DNA of 64,000 nucleotides, from the NCBI GenBank assembly GCA_963779685.1, contig CAVZZG010000003.1, positions 62,001 through 126,000 on the forward strand, given 5' to 3'. How positions within the stretch are numbered: position 1 is the stretch's first letter; each line of letters starts with the position of its first letter. Under the pieces are notes generated by a model. It made no database searches, was not told where the DNA came from, and saw only the letters and a list, made by a program, of their open reading frames with translations. A program made the translations under genes and the position numbers. Shown here piece by piece: positions 1 through 8,995 of the stretch. Source of the stretch: CAVZZG01 sp963779685 (GTDB taxonomy: Bacteria > Actinomycetota > Thermoleophilia > Gaiellales > F1-60-MAGs149).

Positions 1-1
1 C

Positions 2-1192
2 CTGCAGGGCGATGTCGGGTCGGGCAAGACCGCCATCGCCCTGGCGACCCTGCTGCGGGCCGTCGAGGCCGGCGGCCAGGGCGCCCTGATGGCTCCCACC
101 GAGGTGCTCGCCGTCCAGCACCTGCAGACCGCCGAGCGCCTGCTGGCCGGCATCGGCGTGGAACTCGCACTCCTCACGGGCGACGTGCCCCGCCGCGAGC
201 TGGACGCCCGCCGCCAGCGGATCGCCGCCGGAGAGCCGCTGATCGCGGTCGGGACGCATGCGCTGCTGCACGCCAGCTGGGGCCGGCTCCTGGTCGCCGT
301 GATCGACGAGCAGCACCGGTTCGGCGTCGACCAGCGCGACGCGCTGGCGTCGGACGGGTCGGTGCCGCACGTCCTGCACATGACGGCGACGCCGATCCCG
401 CGATCGCTGGCCCTGACGCTGTACGGCGATCTCGACGTGACAACGCTCGACGAGCTGCCGGTGGGGCGCCGTCCGGTGCGGACGGCCGTGGTCTCCGAAG
501 ATCGCCGGGCCGACTGCTACCGGTGGCTCGTCGAGCAGGTGCGGGCCGGCGGCCAGGCCTACGTCGTCTGCCCGCTGGTGGAGGGATCCGTCACGGTCGA
601 GGCGAGAGCCGCCGAGGACGAGGCAGCCGCGCTCGCCGCCGGTCCGCTGGCGTCGCTGCGCATCGGCTGCGCTCACGGTCAGATGAAGGCCGCCGAGCGT
701 GGCGCGGTGATGCGGCGGTTCGCGGCCGGCGAGCTCGACGTGCTGGTCGCGACCACCGTCATCGAGGTCGGGGTGGACATCCCGAACGCGACGATCATCG
801 TGATCGAGGATGCCGACCGCTTCGGCCTGTCCCAGCTGCACCAGCTTCGCGGGCGCGTCGGCCGCAGCGCCGAGCAGTCGTTCTGCTTCCTCTTCGAGTC
901 GGTCGAGCCCACCGAGGACGGCCGTCGGCGCCTGCGGGCGCTGGTCGATCACGCGAGCGGGTTCGATCTGGCCGAGATCGATCTGGACATGCGGGGCGAG
1001 GGCCACCTGCTCGGCCAGATCCAGAGCGGCCGCTCCGACCTGCGCCATGCGCGGCTGGCTCGCGACCGCGAGTTGCTCGAGCAGGCCAGGTGCGACGCCC
1101 AGGGGCTGATCGCCGCCGGCGGCGACGAGATCCTCGAGGTCGCCGCTGCGGATCGCTTCGGCGCGTTGATCGCCGGGATCCGCCGGGGATGA
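2..1192 (+). CDS. recG: ATP-dependent DNA helicase RecG, C-terminal part (runs off left edge)
   Basis: Branch-migrating superfamily 2 helicase that remodels stalled forks and Holliday junctions. The frame is open from base 2, where the Walker A motif GDVGSGKT is read at once, so the wedge domain and gene start lie outside the window (RecG is usually about 700 residues; 396 are seen here). Visible motifs in order: APTEVLA (Ia), DEQHRFG (motif II, a DEQH box), TATPIPRS (III), then the second RecA-like lobe with TTVIEVGVDIPNA and QLRGRVGRS (VI). The tail with a LLGQIQSG segment is typical of RecG rather than PriA or Mfd. The stop overlaps the rsmD start (ATGA), implying translational coupling. 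Confidence 0.95.
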   Translation: MQGDVGSGKTAIALATLLRAVEAGGQGALMAPTEVLAVQHLQTAERLLAGIGVELALLTGDVPRRELDARRQRIAAGEPLIAVGTHALLHASWGRLLVAVIDEQHRFGVDQRDALASDGSVPHVLHMTATPIPRSLALTLYGDLDVTTLDELPVGRRPVRTAVVSEDRRADCYRWLVEQVRAGGQAYVVCPLVEGSVTVEARAAEDEAAALAAGPLASLRIGCAHGQMKAAERGAVMRRFAAGELDVLVATTVIEVGVDIPNATIIVIEDADRFGLSQLHQLRGRVGRSAEQSFCFLFESVEPTEDGRRRLRALVDHASGFDLAEIDLDMRGEGHLLGQIQSGRSDLRHARLARDRELLEQARCDAQGLIAAGGDEILEVAAADRFGALIAGIRRG

Positions 1193-1743
1193 GGATCGTC
1201 GCCGGCGAGTTCGGTTCGAGGCGGCTCGTGGCCCCGCCCGGACGCGCGACCCGGCCGAGCTCCGACCGCTTGCGCGGCTCGCTGTTCGCCGCCCTCGGAG
1301 ACATCCCGGGCGCGGTCTGCCTCGACCTCTTCGCCGGCTCGGGCGCGCTCGGCCTGGAGGCGCTTTCGCGGGGGGCGGCGAGCTGTGACTTCGTCGAGCA
1401 GGACCGTGCCGCCGTTGCCGCGCTGAAGGCGAACGTCGCCTCGCTCGGCGTCGGGGCGCGGGTCACCGTCCGGATCGCCGACGTGCGCGGCGCGCTGCGT
1501 CGCGCCGTCCGGGAGGGCCGGCGCTACGATCTCGTCCTGATCGACCCGCCGTACCGGCTCGTGCAGGCCCTGCTCCCCGACCTCGACCGCTCGCTGTACC
1601 GGATCACCTCCGTGGGCGGTCGCGTCGCCTTCGAGACGGCCGAGGCCGACGCACCGGCGCTCGCGGGCTTTCGGCTAGCATCCCGCCGTCGCGTGGGCGC
1701 AGCAGCGCTGACGCTCTTCGTCCGGACGGAGGACGCACCCTGA
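1189..1743 (+). CDS. rsmD: 16S rRNA (guanine-966-N2)-methyltransferase RsmD
   Basis: SAM-dependent methyltransferase acting on 16S rRNA in the assembled small subunit. The 184-residue product begins MRIVAGEFGSRRL, the usual RsmD opening, followed by the substrate loop RPSSDRLRGSLF, the SAM-binding DLFAGSGALGLEAL and the catalytic IDPPY (an N/D-PPY motif) about residue 118-122. The ATG overlaps the recG stop by four bases, and this pairing rsmD-coaD is standard in bacteria. Length is normal for the family. Confidence 0.95.
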   Translation: MRIVAGEFGSRRLVAPPGRATRPSSDRLRGSLFAALGDIPGAVCLDLFAGSGALGLEALSRGAASCDFVEQDRAAVAALKANVASLGVGARVTVRIADVRGALRRAVREGRRYDLVLIDPPYRLVQALLPDLDRSLYRITSVGGRVAFETAEADAPALAGFRLASRRRVGAAALTLFVRTEDAP

Positions 1744-2228
1744 ACCGCATCGCCATCTGCCCTGGCAGCTACGACCCCGTTACGCTCGGCCATCTCGACA
1801 TCATCCGCCGCGCCGCGTCGCTCTTCGGACAGGTCGTGGTCGGTGTCGTTCGTGCGCCGAAGCACAAGGAGACGCTGTTCACCATCGAGGAGCGCATCGC
1901 GTTCCTGGAGGACTCCCTCGCCGACATGCCGAACGTGAGCGTGCGACCGTTCATGAGCCTGGTGGTCGAGTTCGCACGCGAGCAGGGCGCGACGGCGCTC
2001 GTCAAGGGTCTGCGCGCGGTCTCCGACTTCGAGTGGGAGTTCCAGATGAACCACCTGAACAAGCGATTGGCGGAAGACATCGAGACCGTCTACCTGATGA
2101 GTTCGAGTCGCTACTCGTTCATCTCGTCGAGCGGTGTGCGGGAGATCGCGGAGTTCGGCGGGCCCGTCGCCGACCTCGTCCCGGAAGCGGTCGTGCGGGC
2201 ATTCAGCGCACGCTACGCTGCGCAGTAG
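1740..2228 (+). CDS. coaD: Pantetheine-phosphate adenylyltransferase, CTG start
   Basis: Penultimate step of coenzyme A synthesis: 4'-phosphopantetheine + ATP to dephospho-CoA. The protein reads (M)NRIAICPGSYDPVTLGHLDII, with the nucleotidyltransferase TLGH motif, KGLR and the C-terminal ISSSGVREIAEFGG motif; 162 residues, a normal length. The only start that gives the complete beta-strand 1 is CTG at 1740, preceded by GGAGGA at 1728-1733 (6-base spacing) and overlapping the rsmD stop as CTGA. The first ATG in frame is near 1926 and would delete the active site; no in-frame ATG/GTG/TTG near the expected start is present. A CTG initiator is rare, so a base-call error at that codon is the alternative. 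Confidence 0.92.
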   Translation: MNRIAICPGSYDPVTLGHLDIIRRAASLFGQVVVGVVRAPKHKETLFTIEERIAFLEDSLADMPNVSVRPFMSLVVEFAREQGATALVKGLRAVSDFEWEFQMNHLNKRLAEDIETVYLMSSSRYSFISSSGVREIAEFGGPVADLVPEAVVRAFSARYAAQ

Positions 2229-2240
2229 GAGAGGGCTCGC

Positions 2241-2744
2241 ATGGACGTACTCGTTCTCATCGACAAGCTCGACGACCTGGTGCACCAGGCGAAGCCGCTA
2301 CCGCTGACCGATCAGGTTCGCGTCGATCGCGAGGAGATCTGGGAGATCCTCGATCAGATGCGCGCGACGATCCCCGAGGAGATCAAGCAGGCGCGCTGGA
2401 TCGTCAAGGAGCGCCAGGAGATGCTCGGCGAGGCCAAGCGGGAGGCCGAGCGGATCGTCCAGGAGGCGCGTGAGCTTGCCCAGCGAGAGGCATCGCAGCA
2501 GGAGATCGTGCGGCTCGCCGAGCGCCAGGCCCAGCAGATCATCGAGGCCGCGAAGCAGCGCGAGCGCGAGGTCCGACTGGGTGCCGAGGATTACGCCGAT
2601 CAGATCCTCTCGACCCTCGAGACCAACCTCGGCAAGTTCCTCTCGGCGGTGCAGCGCGGGCGCGAGCAGCTCGCCCAGGGCCGCAGCGACCTCGGCGGCC
2701 CGACGGGCGCCACGCACGGGTTCGACGTCTCCACGCGCGGGTGA
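2241..2744 (+). CDS. SepIVA/DivIVA-like coiled-coil protein
   Basis: 167 residues, strongly helical and charged. After a short N-terminal segment (MDVLVLIDKLDDLVHQAK), residues about 30-145 form a near-continuous coiled coil rich in Glu, Arg, Gln and Ala. In mycobacteria the equivalent position between coaD/rnc and the DUF177 gene is occupied by SepIVA, a DivIVA-domain division and cell-wall factor; position plus architecture support the same family here, but I cannot confirm homology by alignment. It follows coaD by 12 bases with a GGAG-like site, and its stop overlaps the next GTG start. Alternative: generic F0F1-b-like coiled coil misannotated by similarity. Confidence 0.75.
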   Translation: MDVLVLIDKLDDLVHQAKPLPLTDQVRVDREEIWEILDQMRATIPEEIKQARWIVKERQEMLGEAKREAERIVQEARELAQREASQQEIVRLAERQAQQIIEAAKQREREVRLGAEDYADQILSTLETNLGKFLSAVQRGREQLAQGRSDLGGPTGATHGFDVSTRG

Positions 2745-3211
2745 GCCTCGACCTCCGGTCGATCCGGCTCGCCGCGGGCGAGCAGCATCGCGCGGCGGTC
2801 GAGGTCGAGATCGCGCCGTTCACGATCGGTGGCGAGCCGTACGCGGCGGTTCCGCCTGGCCTCCCGGCCGAACTCGTGATCACCCGCCTGGCCAGCGGAT
2901 GGGTGTTCGACGAGTCGTTCCACGTCGACGTGCACGGCGCCTGCCACCGTTGCCTCGAGCCCGCGGTCGTGCCGCTGTCGGTGGAGGTCGAGGAGTTCCA
3001 CGCCTCCCAGCCCGGTCCGGGCGCCGAGGAGGACATGACCTGCGAGTACCTCGCCGACCAGGTGCTCGACACCGATCGCATGGCGTCGGACGCCGTCGTG
3101 CTGGCGATGCCGCTCGTGGTCCTGTGCCGTTCGGACTGCGCAGGCCTCTGCCCCAGTTGCGGCGCCGACCTGAACCGGGGTCCGTGCGGCTGCGAGGAGC
3201 AGGCCCGGTAG
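2741..3211 (+). CDS. DUF177 (YceD family) protein
   Basis: 156-residue protein of the YceD/DUF177 family, almost always encoded directly before rpmF and linked in other bacteria to 23S rRNA or large-subunit maturation. The body has CHRCLEP about residue 68-74 and the diagnostic C-terminal cysteine cluster CRSDCAGLCPSCGADLN, a probable metal site. GTG start overlaps the upstream stop (GTGA). The gene context DUF177-rpmF-plsX-acpP is the conserved one. Confidence 0.9.
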   Translation: MSLDLRSIRLAAGEQHRAAVEVEIAPFTIGGEPYAAVPPGLPAELVITRLASGWVFDESFHVDVHGACHRCLEPAVVPLSVEVEEFHASQPGPGAEEDMTCEYLADQVLDTDRMASDAVVLAMPLVVLCRSDCAGLCPSCGADLNRGPCGCEEQAR

Positions 3212-3268
3212 CGACCGCTCGGCGCGTACCGCGCTGACGTGCGGTCGCTTTCGCTATTCTCCGACCCG

Positions 3269-3448
3269 ATGGCCGTACCGAAGCGAAAGACGTCGAAGTC
3301 TCGGCGGGATCGCCGCCGCGCGCAGCATGGCATCGAGGTCGCGGCCGCCGCGACCTGCGAGCGCTGCCGGTCGCCGAAGCTCCCGCACCGAGTCTGCCCG
3401 ACCTGCGGAACGTATCGCGGACGGGCGTACCAGGCCCCGACCGGCTAG
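3269..3448 (+). CDS. rpmF: 50S ribosomal protein L32, zinc-binding form
   Basis: 59-residue L32 beginning MAVPKRKTSKSRRDRRRAQ, the family signature, with two CxxC pairs (CERC and CPTC) giving a four-cysteine zinc ribbon; this is the C+ version rather than the zinc-free paralog. The upstream in-frame ATG at 3239 adds ten non-conserved residues, so the start at 3269 is preferred. Sits between DUF177 and plsX. Confidence 0.95.
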   Translation: MAVPKRKTSKSRRDRRRAQHGIEVAAAATCERCRSPKLPHRVCPTCGTYRGRAYQAPTG

Positions 3449-3460
3449 CGGGCCCGCCCG

Positions 3461-4459
3461 ATGTCGGCCGTCACGGTGGCCCTCGACGCGATGGGTGGCG
3501 ACCGGGCACCCGAAGAGATCGTCGCAGGCGCCGTGGACGCCGTGCGGCCGGGCGTGCTCGACGTCGTGCTGGTCGGCCGCGAGACGGCGATCCGTTCCGC
3601 CCTGGGGGGCGACCCGCCGGCGGGCATCTCCATCCGCCACACCGACGGCGTGATCGACTTCGAGGAAGAGCCGGCGTCGGCCGTCCGCGGGAAGCCGGAC
3701 GCGTCGCTGGTGATCACGGCGGCGGGCGTCCGCGACGGCTGGGCCGATGCGGCGGTCTCGGCAGGGTCGACCGGGGCGATGCTGGCAGCGAGCCTGTTCG
3801 CGATGCGGCGGATTCCCGGCGTGGTGCGACCGGGGCTGGCGACGTGCCTGCCAGGGCGTCGCGGGCCGATCACGCTGATCGACGCTGGCGCCAACGCCGA
3901 TTGCAAGCCCGAGATGCTGGTGCAGTTCGCCCACATGGGGTCGTGTTTCGCCGAGGACGTGCTGGGTATACGGGAGCCTCGGGTGGGGCTGCTGACGATC
4001 GGCGAGGAGCCCGGCAAGGGCAACGAGCTCGCCCGCGAGGCGCAGGTCCTGCTGACAGCCGATCCGCACGTGCGGTTCGTCGGCAACGTCGAGGGCCGCG
4101 ACCTCATCGGCGACCGTGCGGAGGTGATCGTCACCGACGGGTTCACCGGCAACGTGGCCCTCAAGACCGCCGAGGGCACCGCGAAGGAGATCTTCCAGCT
4201 CGTGCGCCGGGCCGCGGACTCGTCGTCGCGGGCGCGGATCGGCGGGTTGCTGCTGCGTCCGGCGGTGCGCGAGCTACGGGTGCGCATGGACCCCGAGACC
4301 TACGGCGGCGGGTTCCTGCTCGGCCTCCAGGGGATCGCCGTGGTCGCACACGGCTCGTCGTCGCGGCGGGCGATCGCGAATGCGCTGCGCATGGCCGCCG
4401 AGGGCGTCAGTCACGACGTCTGCGCCCACGTCGCGGCCCGCGTCGGTCGCACCGCGTAA
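3461..4459 (+). CDS. plsX: Phosphate acyltransferase PlsX
   Basis: Converts acyl-ACP to acyl-phosphate for phospholipid synthesis. 332 residues, a normal length, starting MSAVTVALDAMGGDRAPEE. Family landmarks are the N-terminal DAMGGD, SAGSTGAMLA about residue 106, IDAGAN, and the C-terminal YGGGFLLGLQG. It lies 12 bases after rpmF and 49 bases before acpP, the usual lipid gene pairing. Confidence 0.95.
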   Translation: MSAVTVALDAMGGDRAPEEIVAGAVDAVRPGVLDVVLVGRETAIRSALGGDPPAGISIRHTDGVIDFEEEPASAVRGKPDASLVITAAGVRDGWADAAVSAGSTGAMLAASLFAMRRIPGVVRPGLATCLPGRRGPITLIDAGANADCKPEMLVQFAHMGSCFAEDVLGIREPRVGLLTIGEEPGKGNELAREAQVLLTADPHVRFVGNVEGRDLIGDRAEVIVTDGFTGNVALKTAEGTAKEIFQLVRRAADSSSRARIGGLLLRPAVRELRVRMDPETYGGGFLLGLQGIAVVAHGSSSRRAIANALRMAAEGVSHDVCAHVAARVGRTA

Positions 4460-4508
4460 CCCGCTCTGCTACATTCGCCGCCGCACGGTTCAACCCACGG
4501 AGGGCGCA

Positions 4509-4754
4509 TTGGCAGGCCGCGAAGAGGTCTTCGATCAGATCAAGGAGATCCTCGTCGAGCGACTCGACATCGACGAGGGCGACGTTCGACCGGAGGCGTC
4601 GCTGCGCGACGACCTCAAGGCCGACTCGCTCGATCTCGTCGAGCTGATCATGGACCTCGAGGAGCGTTTCGGGGTCAAGATCTCCGATGAGGAGGCCCAG
4701 TCGATCGGCACGGTCGGCGAGGCGGTCGACTTCATCGTCGAGCGCGCTGACTGA
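4509..4754 (+). CDS. acpP: Acyl carrier protein (TTG start)
   Basis: 81-residue carrier protein for fatty-acid synthesis. The phosphopantetheine attachment site is the Ser in LKADSLDLVEL, about residue 41. TTG at 4509 is chosen because GGAGGG lies at 4499-4504, four bases upstream, and it gives the expected N-terminus (M)AGREEVFDQIKEIL; a start at 4380 would lie inside plsX. Followed immediately by rnc, as in most bacteria. Confidence 0.93.
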   Translation: MAGREEVFDQIKEILVERLDIDEGDVRPEASLRDDLKADSLDLVELIMDLEERFGVKISDEEAQSIGTVGEAVDFIVERAD

Positions 4755-5427
4755 CCTCCCGGAACTGGTCGACGCGCTCCCGGCAGAGCTGCGCGGCCGG
4801 GTGTTCAGCCACTCGTCGTGGCACGAGGACCGTGGGGCGAGCTACGAGCGACTCGAGTTCCTCGGTGACGCGATCCTCGGGGCGGTGATCGCCGAGGAGC
4901 TGTGCCGGCGCCACCCGGACGTCGACGAGGGCGTGCTCGCCAAGTTCAAGGCCCAGGTCGTGTCGGCCCAGTCCTGCGCCGAGGTCGCCCGCGGGCTCGG
5001 GCTCGGGCAACGGCTCGAGACGCAGGGCCGGTCGCTGGGCCGCGACGACGCCTCGGAGCTGGCGGCGAACCCTGGCGTGCTGGCCGCGCTGACCGAGGCC
5101 GTCATCGGTGCGATCTTCATCGAGCGCGGCTACGACGTCGTGCGTCCGGCGGTGGTCGGCGCCTTCGCGGAGCGCATGATCTGGGCCGAGGTGACGCGGG
5201 TCGATCACAAGACCGCCCTCCAGGAACACCTGCAACGTCAGGGCCGATCCGTAGAGTACGTCGTTGTGGACGTCACCGGCCCCCCGCACCGCCGCCAGTT
5301 CCTCACCGCCGCGCTCGTCGCCGGCTCCGAGCTCGGCCGCGGGGTCGGCGCCACCAAGAAGGCCTCCGAGCAGGAGGCCGCGCGCGCCGCGCTGCAGGTG
5401 CTCGAGGGCACGACGGGGTCCGCCTGA
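4747..5427 (+). CDS. rnc: Ribonuclease III (probable CTG start)
   Basis: Double-strand-specific endoribonuclease for rRNA and mRNA processing. RNase III signature ERLEFLGDAILG is at about residues 36-47, a second acidic cluster at TEAVIGAIF, and a C-terminal dsRNA-binding domain begins at DHKTALQEHLQ and ends with KKASEQEAARAAL. The conserved N-terminus (TDLPELVDALPAELRGRVFSHSSW) begins at a CTG at 4747 that overlaps the acpP 3' end by eight bases; the alternatives are ATG 4687, which would add 20 Arg/Ser-rich residues inside acpP, or GTG 4801, which would cut helix 1. No strong Shine-Dalgarno is seen, consistent with coupling to acpP. Confidence 0.9.
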   Translation: MTDLPELVDALPAELRGRVFSHSSWHEDRGASYERLEFLGDAILGAVIAEELCRRHPDVDEGVLAKFKAQVVSAQSCAEVARGLGLGQRLETQGRSLGRDDASELAANPGVLAALTEAVIGAIFIERGYDVVRPAVVGAFAERMIWAEVTRVDHKTALQEHLQRQGRSVEYVVVDVTGPPHRRQFLTAALVAGSELGRGVGATKKASEQEAARAALQVLEGTTGSA

Positions 5428-8400
5428 TGCATCTGCGATCGATTCGCCTGCGCGGGTTCAAGAGCTTCGCGGAGCCCGCCGAGCTGCACTTCGAACCGGG
5501 TGTCGCCGTGATCGTCGGTCCGAACGGGTCGGGCAAGTCGAACGTGGCGGAGGCGCTGCAGTGGGCCATGGCGAGTCAGCCGCCCGGGGAGATGCGGGCG
5601 CAGGTCGCCGCCGACGTCCTGTTCGACGGTTCGGCCCGGCGCCAGGCCGCCGTGCTCTGCGAGGTCGAGCTCGTGCTCGACAACGCGTCCGGTCGCTTCG
5701 GCACGGGACGTCCGGAGATCTCGGTCATGCGCCGGCTGCGCCGCGACGGCGAGGCCTCCTACCTGCTGAACCGGGTCGCCGTGCGCCGGCTCGACGTGCA
5801 GGAGGCGCTGGCCGATGCCGGCCTCGGCCGCGAGCTGCACGCCATCGTCAACCAGGGCCGCATCGACGAGATCCTGCTCTCGCGGCCGAGCGATCGGCGC
5901 GGGTACATCGAGGAGGCGGCCGGCCTCGGCAAGTACAAGCGCCGCCGTCACCGCGCCATGCTCAAGCTGCATCGCACCGACCAGAACCTCATCCGGGCCC
6001 GCGACCTCGAGAACGACCTCAAGACGCGCCTGCGACCGCTCGCGCTCCAGGCCTCGGCCGCCGAGCGCGCGGAGGCGCTGGCCGGCGAGATCGACGCCGC
6101 CAGGATCGAGGTGCTGTCGTCGCGCATCGCCTCCGGGCGGCGCGCCCGCGCACGCATCGCCGCCGAGCTGCAGACCTGCCGCAGCGGCGCGGGTGCCCTC
6201 GACGAGGCGATCGCGGCGTCCGACGCCGAGCGCCGGGCCCTGGAGGAGGAGGTCTCGGGCCTGCTGTCAGCCCAGGAGCAGGCCGCCGGGCGCTTCTACG
6301 CGCTGGCGACCGGCCTCGACCGGCTGGTGGCCCGGCGCGAGTCGCTGGCGGAGCGGCTGGCGACGCTCGCCGACAGCCGCCGGCGATTCCTCGCGCGCGC
6401 CGAGCGCCTCGAGGGTGACGCGGCCACGGCGGCCACTGCTGCCACCGAAGCCGGAGCGGACGTCGAGCGGCTCTCCGGCACACTGGCTGCGATGGGCGAT
6501 GGGGCCGACGACCCCGAGCTCGAACGGCTCACCGCGGAGGTGGCCTCGGCCCTGGGCGTGTCCCTGGCCGCACGTCAGGATCTGGCCGAGCTCGACGGCC
6601 GCACCGCACGCGCCGAGCGCGACGGGCGGGAGAGCGCCGAACAGGCTGGCGCCGCAGAACGGCGCGCGGCCGCGGCCGAGGAGGAGGTCGGGCGGCTCAC
6701 GGCCGAGCGCGACGCCTCCGACGCAGCGGCGGCTGTCGCCGACGGTGCCGCGTTGCAGGCAGCCGCGGTGCTCGAACGGGCGAGGGCGGCGGCAGGCGCG
6801 GCCAGCGCCGACGTCGCGGCGGCGCGGGAAGCGGACGGGGCTGCGCGTGCCGAGCACGCCGCAGCGCTCGTGGCGGCGAAGGCCGCCGACACGCGGCTGT
6901 CGGGCGCGACTCGCGCCGCCGAGCGTGGGGATGGCCTCGCGCCCGCGGTCCGCAGGCTCCGGGACCGGGGAGTCTCACTCGCCCTCGACCTCGTCGACGC
7001 CCCGCCCGAGCTCGAGGTCGCCGTTGCGGCGGCCGTCGCCTGGCGGGCCGGCGAGGCGGTAGCGACGGACGCCGCGGAGGCCGTTGCCCTGCTCGCGGAC
7101 GACGAACTCTCCGGCGCAGCCCTGCTCTGCCTCGATCGACTGCCTGCCCGCACGACGCCCTCGGTCGGCGTCCCGCTCGCCTCGCTGGTGAAGCTCCGCC
7201 CGGGCGCGCCGTCCGGCTTGCTCGAAGGCGTCGTGGTGGTCGACGACGCCGCGCAGCTGCCGACGCTGTCGGCGGGTGTCGCGGTGATGCGCGACGGGCG
7301 CGGCTTCGACGGCGACCGCGGGATGGCGTTCCGCGCTGCCAGCGGTGGCGCGGTCGTTCTCGAGCTCCGTCGCGAGCTGGACGCCGCCCGCGCGGAGGCT
7401 GCCGAGGCCGCGGCCGCGCTGGCGACCACGGGGCGCGCTGCCGGCGAGGCGGCGGCGGCGTTCGCGGCCGCGGAGCGCGCCGATGCGGTGGGCCGCGAGA
7501 CCGTCGTCGAGGCCGCGCGCGCGTTCGAGGAGGCATCGCGCCTCGGCCGGGAGGCGGCTCGAGCCGCCGAGAGTGCCGCCCTGCGCGTGGAGCGCGCGGG
7601 GGAGCGCCTGGCCGTGGCGCGGGAGGAGCAGGGCCGGCTTCGAGAACGGTCGGCCGCAGCCGTCGCCGAGGCCGTCGAGCTGGGCGTGCGGAGAGCCGAG
7701 CTGGTGGAGCGCGCCGCGGTGCTCGAGCGGGAGCATGGCGAGCTCGATCGCCGGCGTCGCGACGTTGCGGAGCGGGTCGCGCGGGAGCGCGCCGAGCGGG
7801 CGGCGGGGCTGGAGCGGGTCGAACGGCGCAGGGCCGATCGCGCACGGCACGCCGAGGCGGCCGATACGGCGGCGCGGCGGGCCGAGGCGAACCGGTCGCG
7901 GGTGGTCACGCTGGACGGCCTGATGGCAATGGTGCCGGCCGTGGTCGAGCTGCTCGGAGCCGCTGCGCGGTGCGTGGAGGCCATCCGTGGTCCGGAGCAG
8001 GAACGCCTGAGGGAGCTCGAGGCCCGTGCCGGCGAGCTGTCGCAGCGCATGACGGACGTCTCGGGGCGGGCGCACGAGCTGCAGCGGCAGGCGCGCGAGG
8101 CCGCCGCCGCGACCACGACCCTCGAGGTCGAGGCCGCGCACGCCGAGGAGCAGCTCGGCGATCTCGTCCGGCGGCGGGCGGAGGTGCTCGCCCGGCGATC
8201 GGTGGAGGCAGTCGAGCGGATCGAGCCTCTCCCGACCGAGGACGAGGTGGCGCTCGATGCCCGCATCGAGCGTCTGGAGCGTCGCCTGGAGCAGCTCGGC
8301 GCGGTCAACCCGCTCGCCCGCCAGGAGTACGAGGAGGCCCGCCAGCGCCACGAGGAGACGGCCGAGCAGATCGCCGACCTGGAGGCCTCGATCCGGGAGC

Positions 8401-8975
8401 TGCGCCGGCTGGTGCGCGATCTCACGGCGACCATCACCGAGCGCTTCGACGCGACGTTTCACGAGGTCGAGCGGCACTTCACCGACACGATCACGACACT
8501 CTTCCCGGGCGGGCGGGGGAGACTCAGGCTGGTCGATGCTGACGTCCCCGACGCAGACGCCGCCGATGTCGACGCCGCTGCCGACGCACCACCGGAGCCC
8601 GCCGAACCCGGCGTGGAGCTCGAGATCTCGCCGGCCGGCAAGCAGATCTCACGCCTGCAGATGCTCTCCGGCGGCGAGAAGGCGCTCGGTGCGATCGCGT
8701 TCCTGTTCGCGATCATGCTCGCGCGGCCCTGCCCGTTCTACGTCCTCGACGAGGTCGACGCGGCCCTCGACGACATCAATGTCGACCGGTTCCTGCAGCT
8801 CGTCGACCGCTATCGCGGCCACGCGCAGTTCATCGTCATCACCCACCAGAAGCGCACCATGGAGGCGGCGGACGTCCTCTACGGCGTGACCATGGCCGGC
8901 GACGGCATCTCGAAGGTCGTCTCGCGCCGGCTACCGGCGGCGCACCGTGAGCCGGCCGACCTGGTCGCCACGTAG
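5427..8975 (+). CDS. smc: Chromosome segregation ATPase SMC
   Basis: 1182-residue condensin subunit that forms long coiled-coil rings around DNA. Order of parts: N-terminal head with Walker A GPNGSGKSN (residues 31-39) and the Q-loop; coiled coil about 165-500; hinge about 500-640; returning coiled coil to about 1010; C-terminal head with ABC signature LSGGEK (about 1080) and Walker B FYVLDEVDAALDD, then a THQKRTME D-loop/switch. An extra Asp/Ala-rich stretch (DADVPDADAADVDAAADA) sits just before the C-terminal head strands. ATG overlaps the rnc stop by one base. ScpA/ScpB partners are not in this window. Confidence 0.96.
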   Translation: MHLRSIRLRGFKSFAEPAELHFEPGVAVIVGPNGSGKSNVAEALQWAMASQPPGEMRAQVAADVLFDGSARRQAAVLCEVELVLDNASGRFGTGRPEISVMRRLRRDGEASYLLNRVAVRRLDVQEALADAGLGRELHAIVNQGRIDEILLSRPSDRRGYIEEAAGLGKYKRRRHRAMLKLHRTDQNLIRARDLENDLKTRLRPLALQASAAERAEALAGEIDAARIEVLSSRIASGRRARARIAAELQTCRSGAGALDEAIAASDAERRALEEEVSGLLSAQEQAAGRFYALATGLDRLVARRESLAERLATLADSRRRFLARAERLEGDAATAATAATEAGADVERLSGTLAAMGDGADDPELERLTAEVASALGVSLAARQDLAELDGRTARAERDGRESAEQAGAAERRAAAAEEEVGRLTAERDASDAAAAVADGAALQAAAVLERARAAAGAASADVAAAREADGAARAEHAAALVAAKAADTRLSGATRAAERGDGLAPAVRRLRDRGVSLALDLVDAPPELEVAVAAAVAWRAGEAVATDAAEAVALLADDELSGAALLCLDRLPARTTPSVGVPLASLVKLRPGAPSGLLEGVVVVDDAAQLPTLSAGVAVMRDGRGFDGDRGMAFRAASGGAVVLELRRELDAARAEAAEAAAALATTGRAAGEAAAAFAAAERADAVGRETVVEAARAFEEASRLGREAARAAESAALRVERAGERLAVAREEQGRLRERSAAAVAEAVELGVRRAELVERAAVLEREHGELDRRRRDVAERVARERAERAAGLERVERRRADRARHAEAADTAARRAEANRSRVVTLDGLMAMVPAVVELLGAAARCVEAIRGPEQERLRELEARAGELSQRMTDVSGRAHELQRQAREAAAATTTLEVEAAHAEEQLGDLVRRRAEVLARRSVEAVERIEPLPTEDEVALDARIERLERRLEQLGAVNPLARQEYEEARQRHEETAEQIADLEASIRELRRLVRDLTATITERFDATFHEVERHFTDTITTLFPGGRGRLRLVDADVPDADAADVDAAADAPPEPAEPGVELEISPAGKQISRLQMLSGGEKALGAIAFLFAIMLARPCPFYVLDEVDAALDDINVDRFLQLVDRYRGHAQFIVITHQKRTMEAADVLYGVTMAGDGISKVVSRRLPAAHREPADLVAT

Positions 8976-8995
8976 GACCTCTGGCGCCGGCCGCC

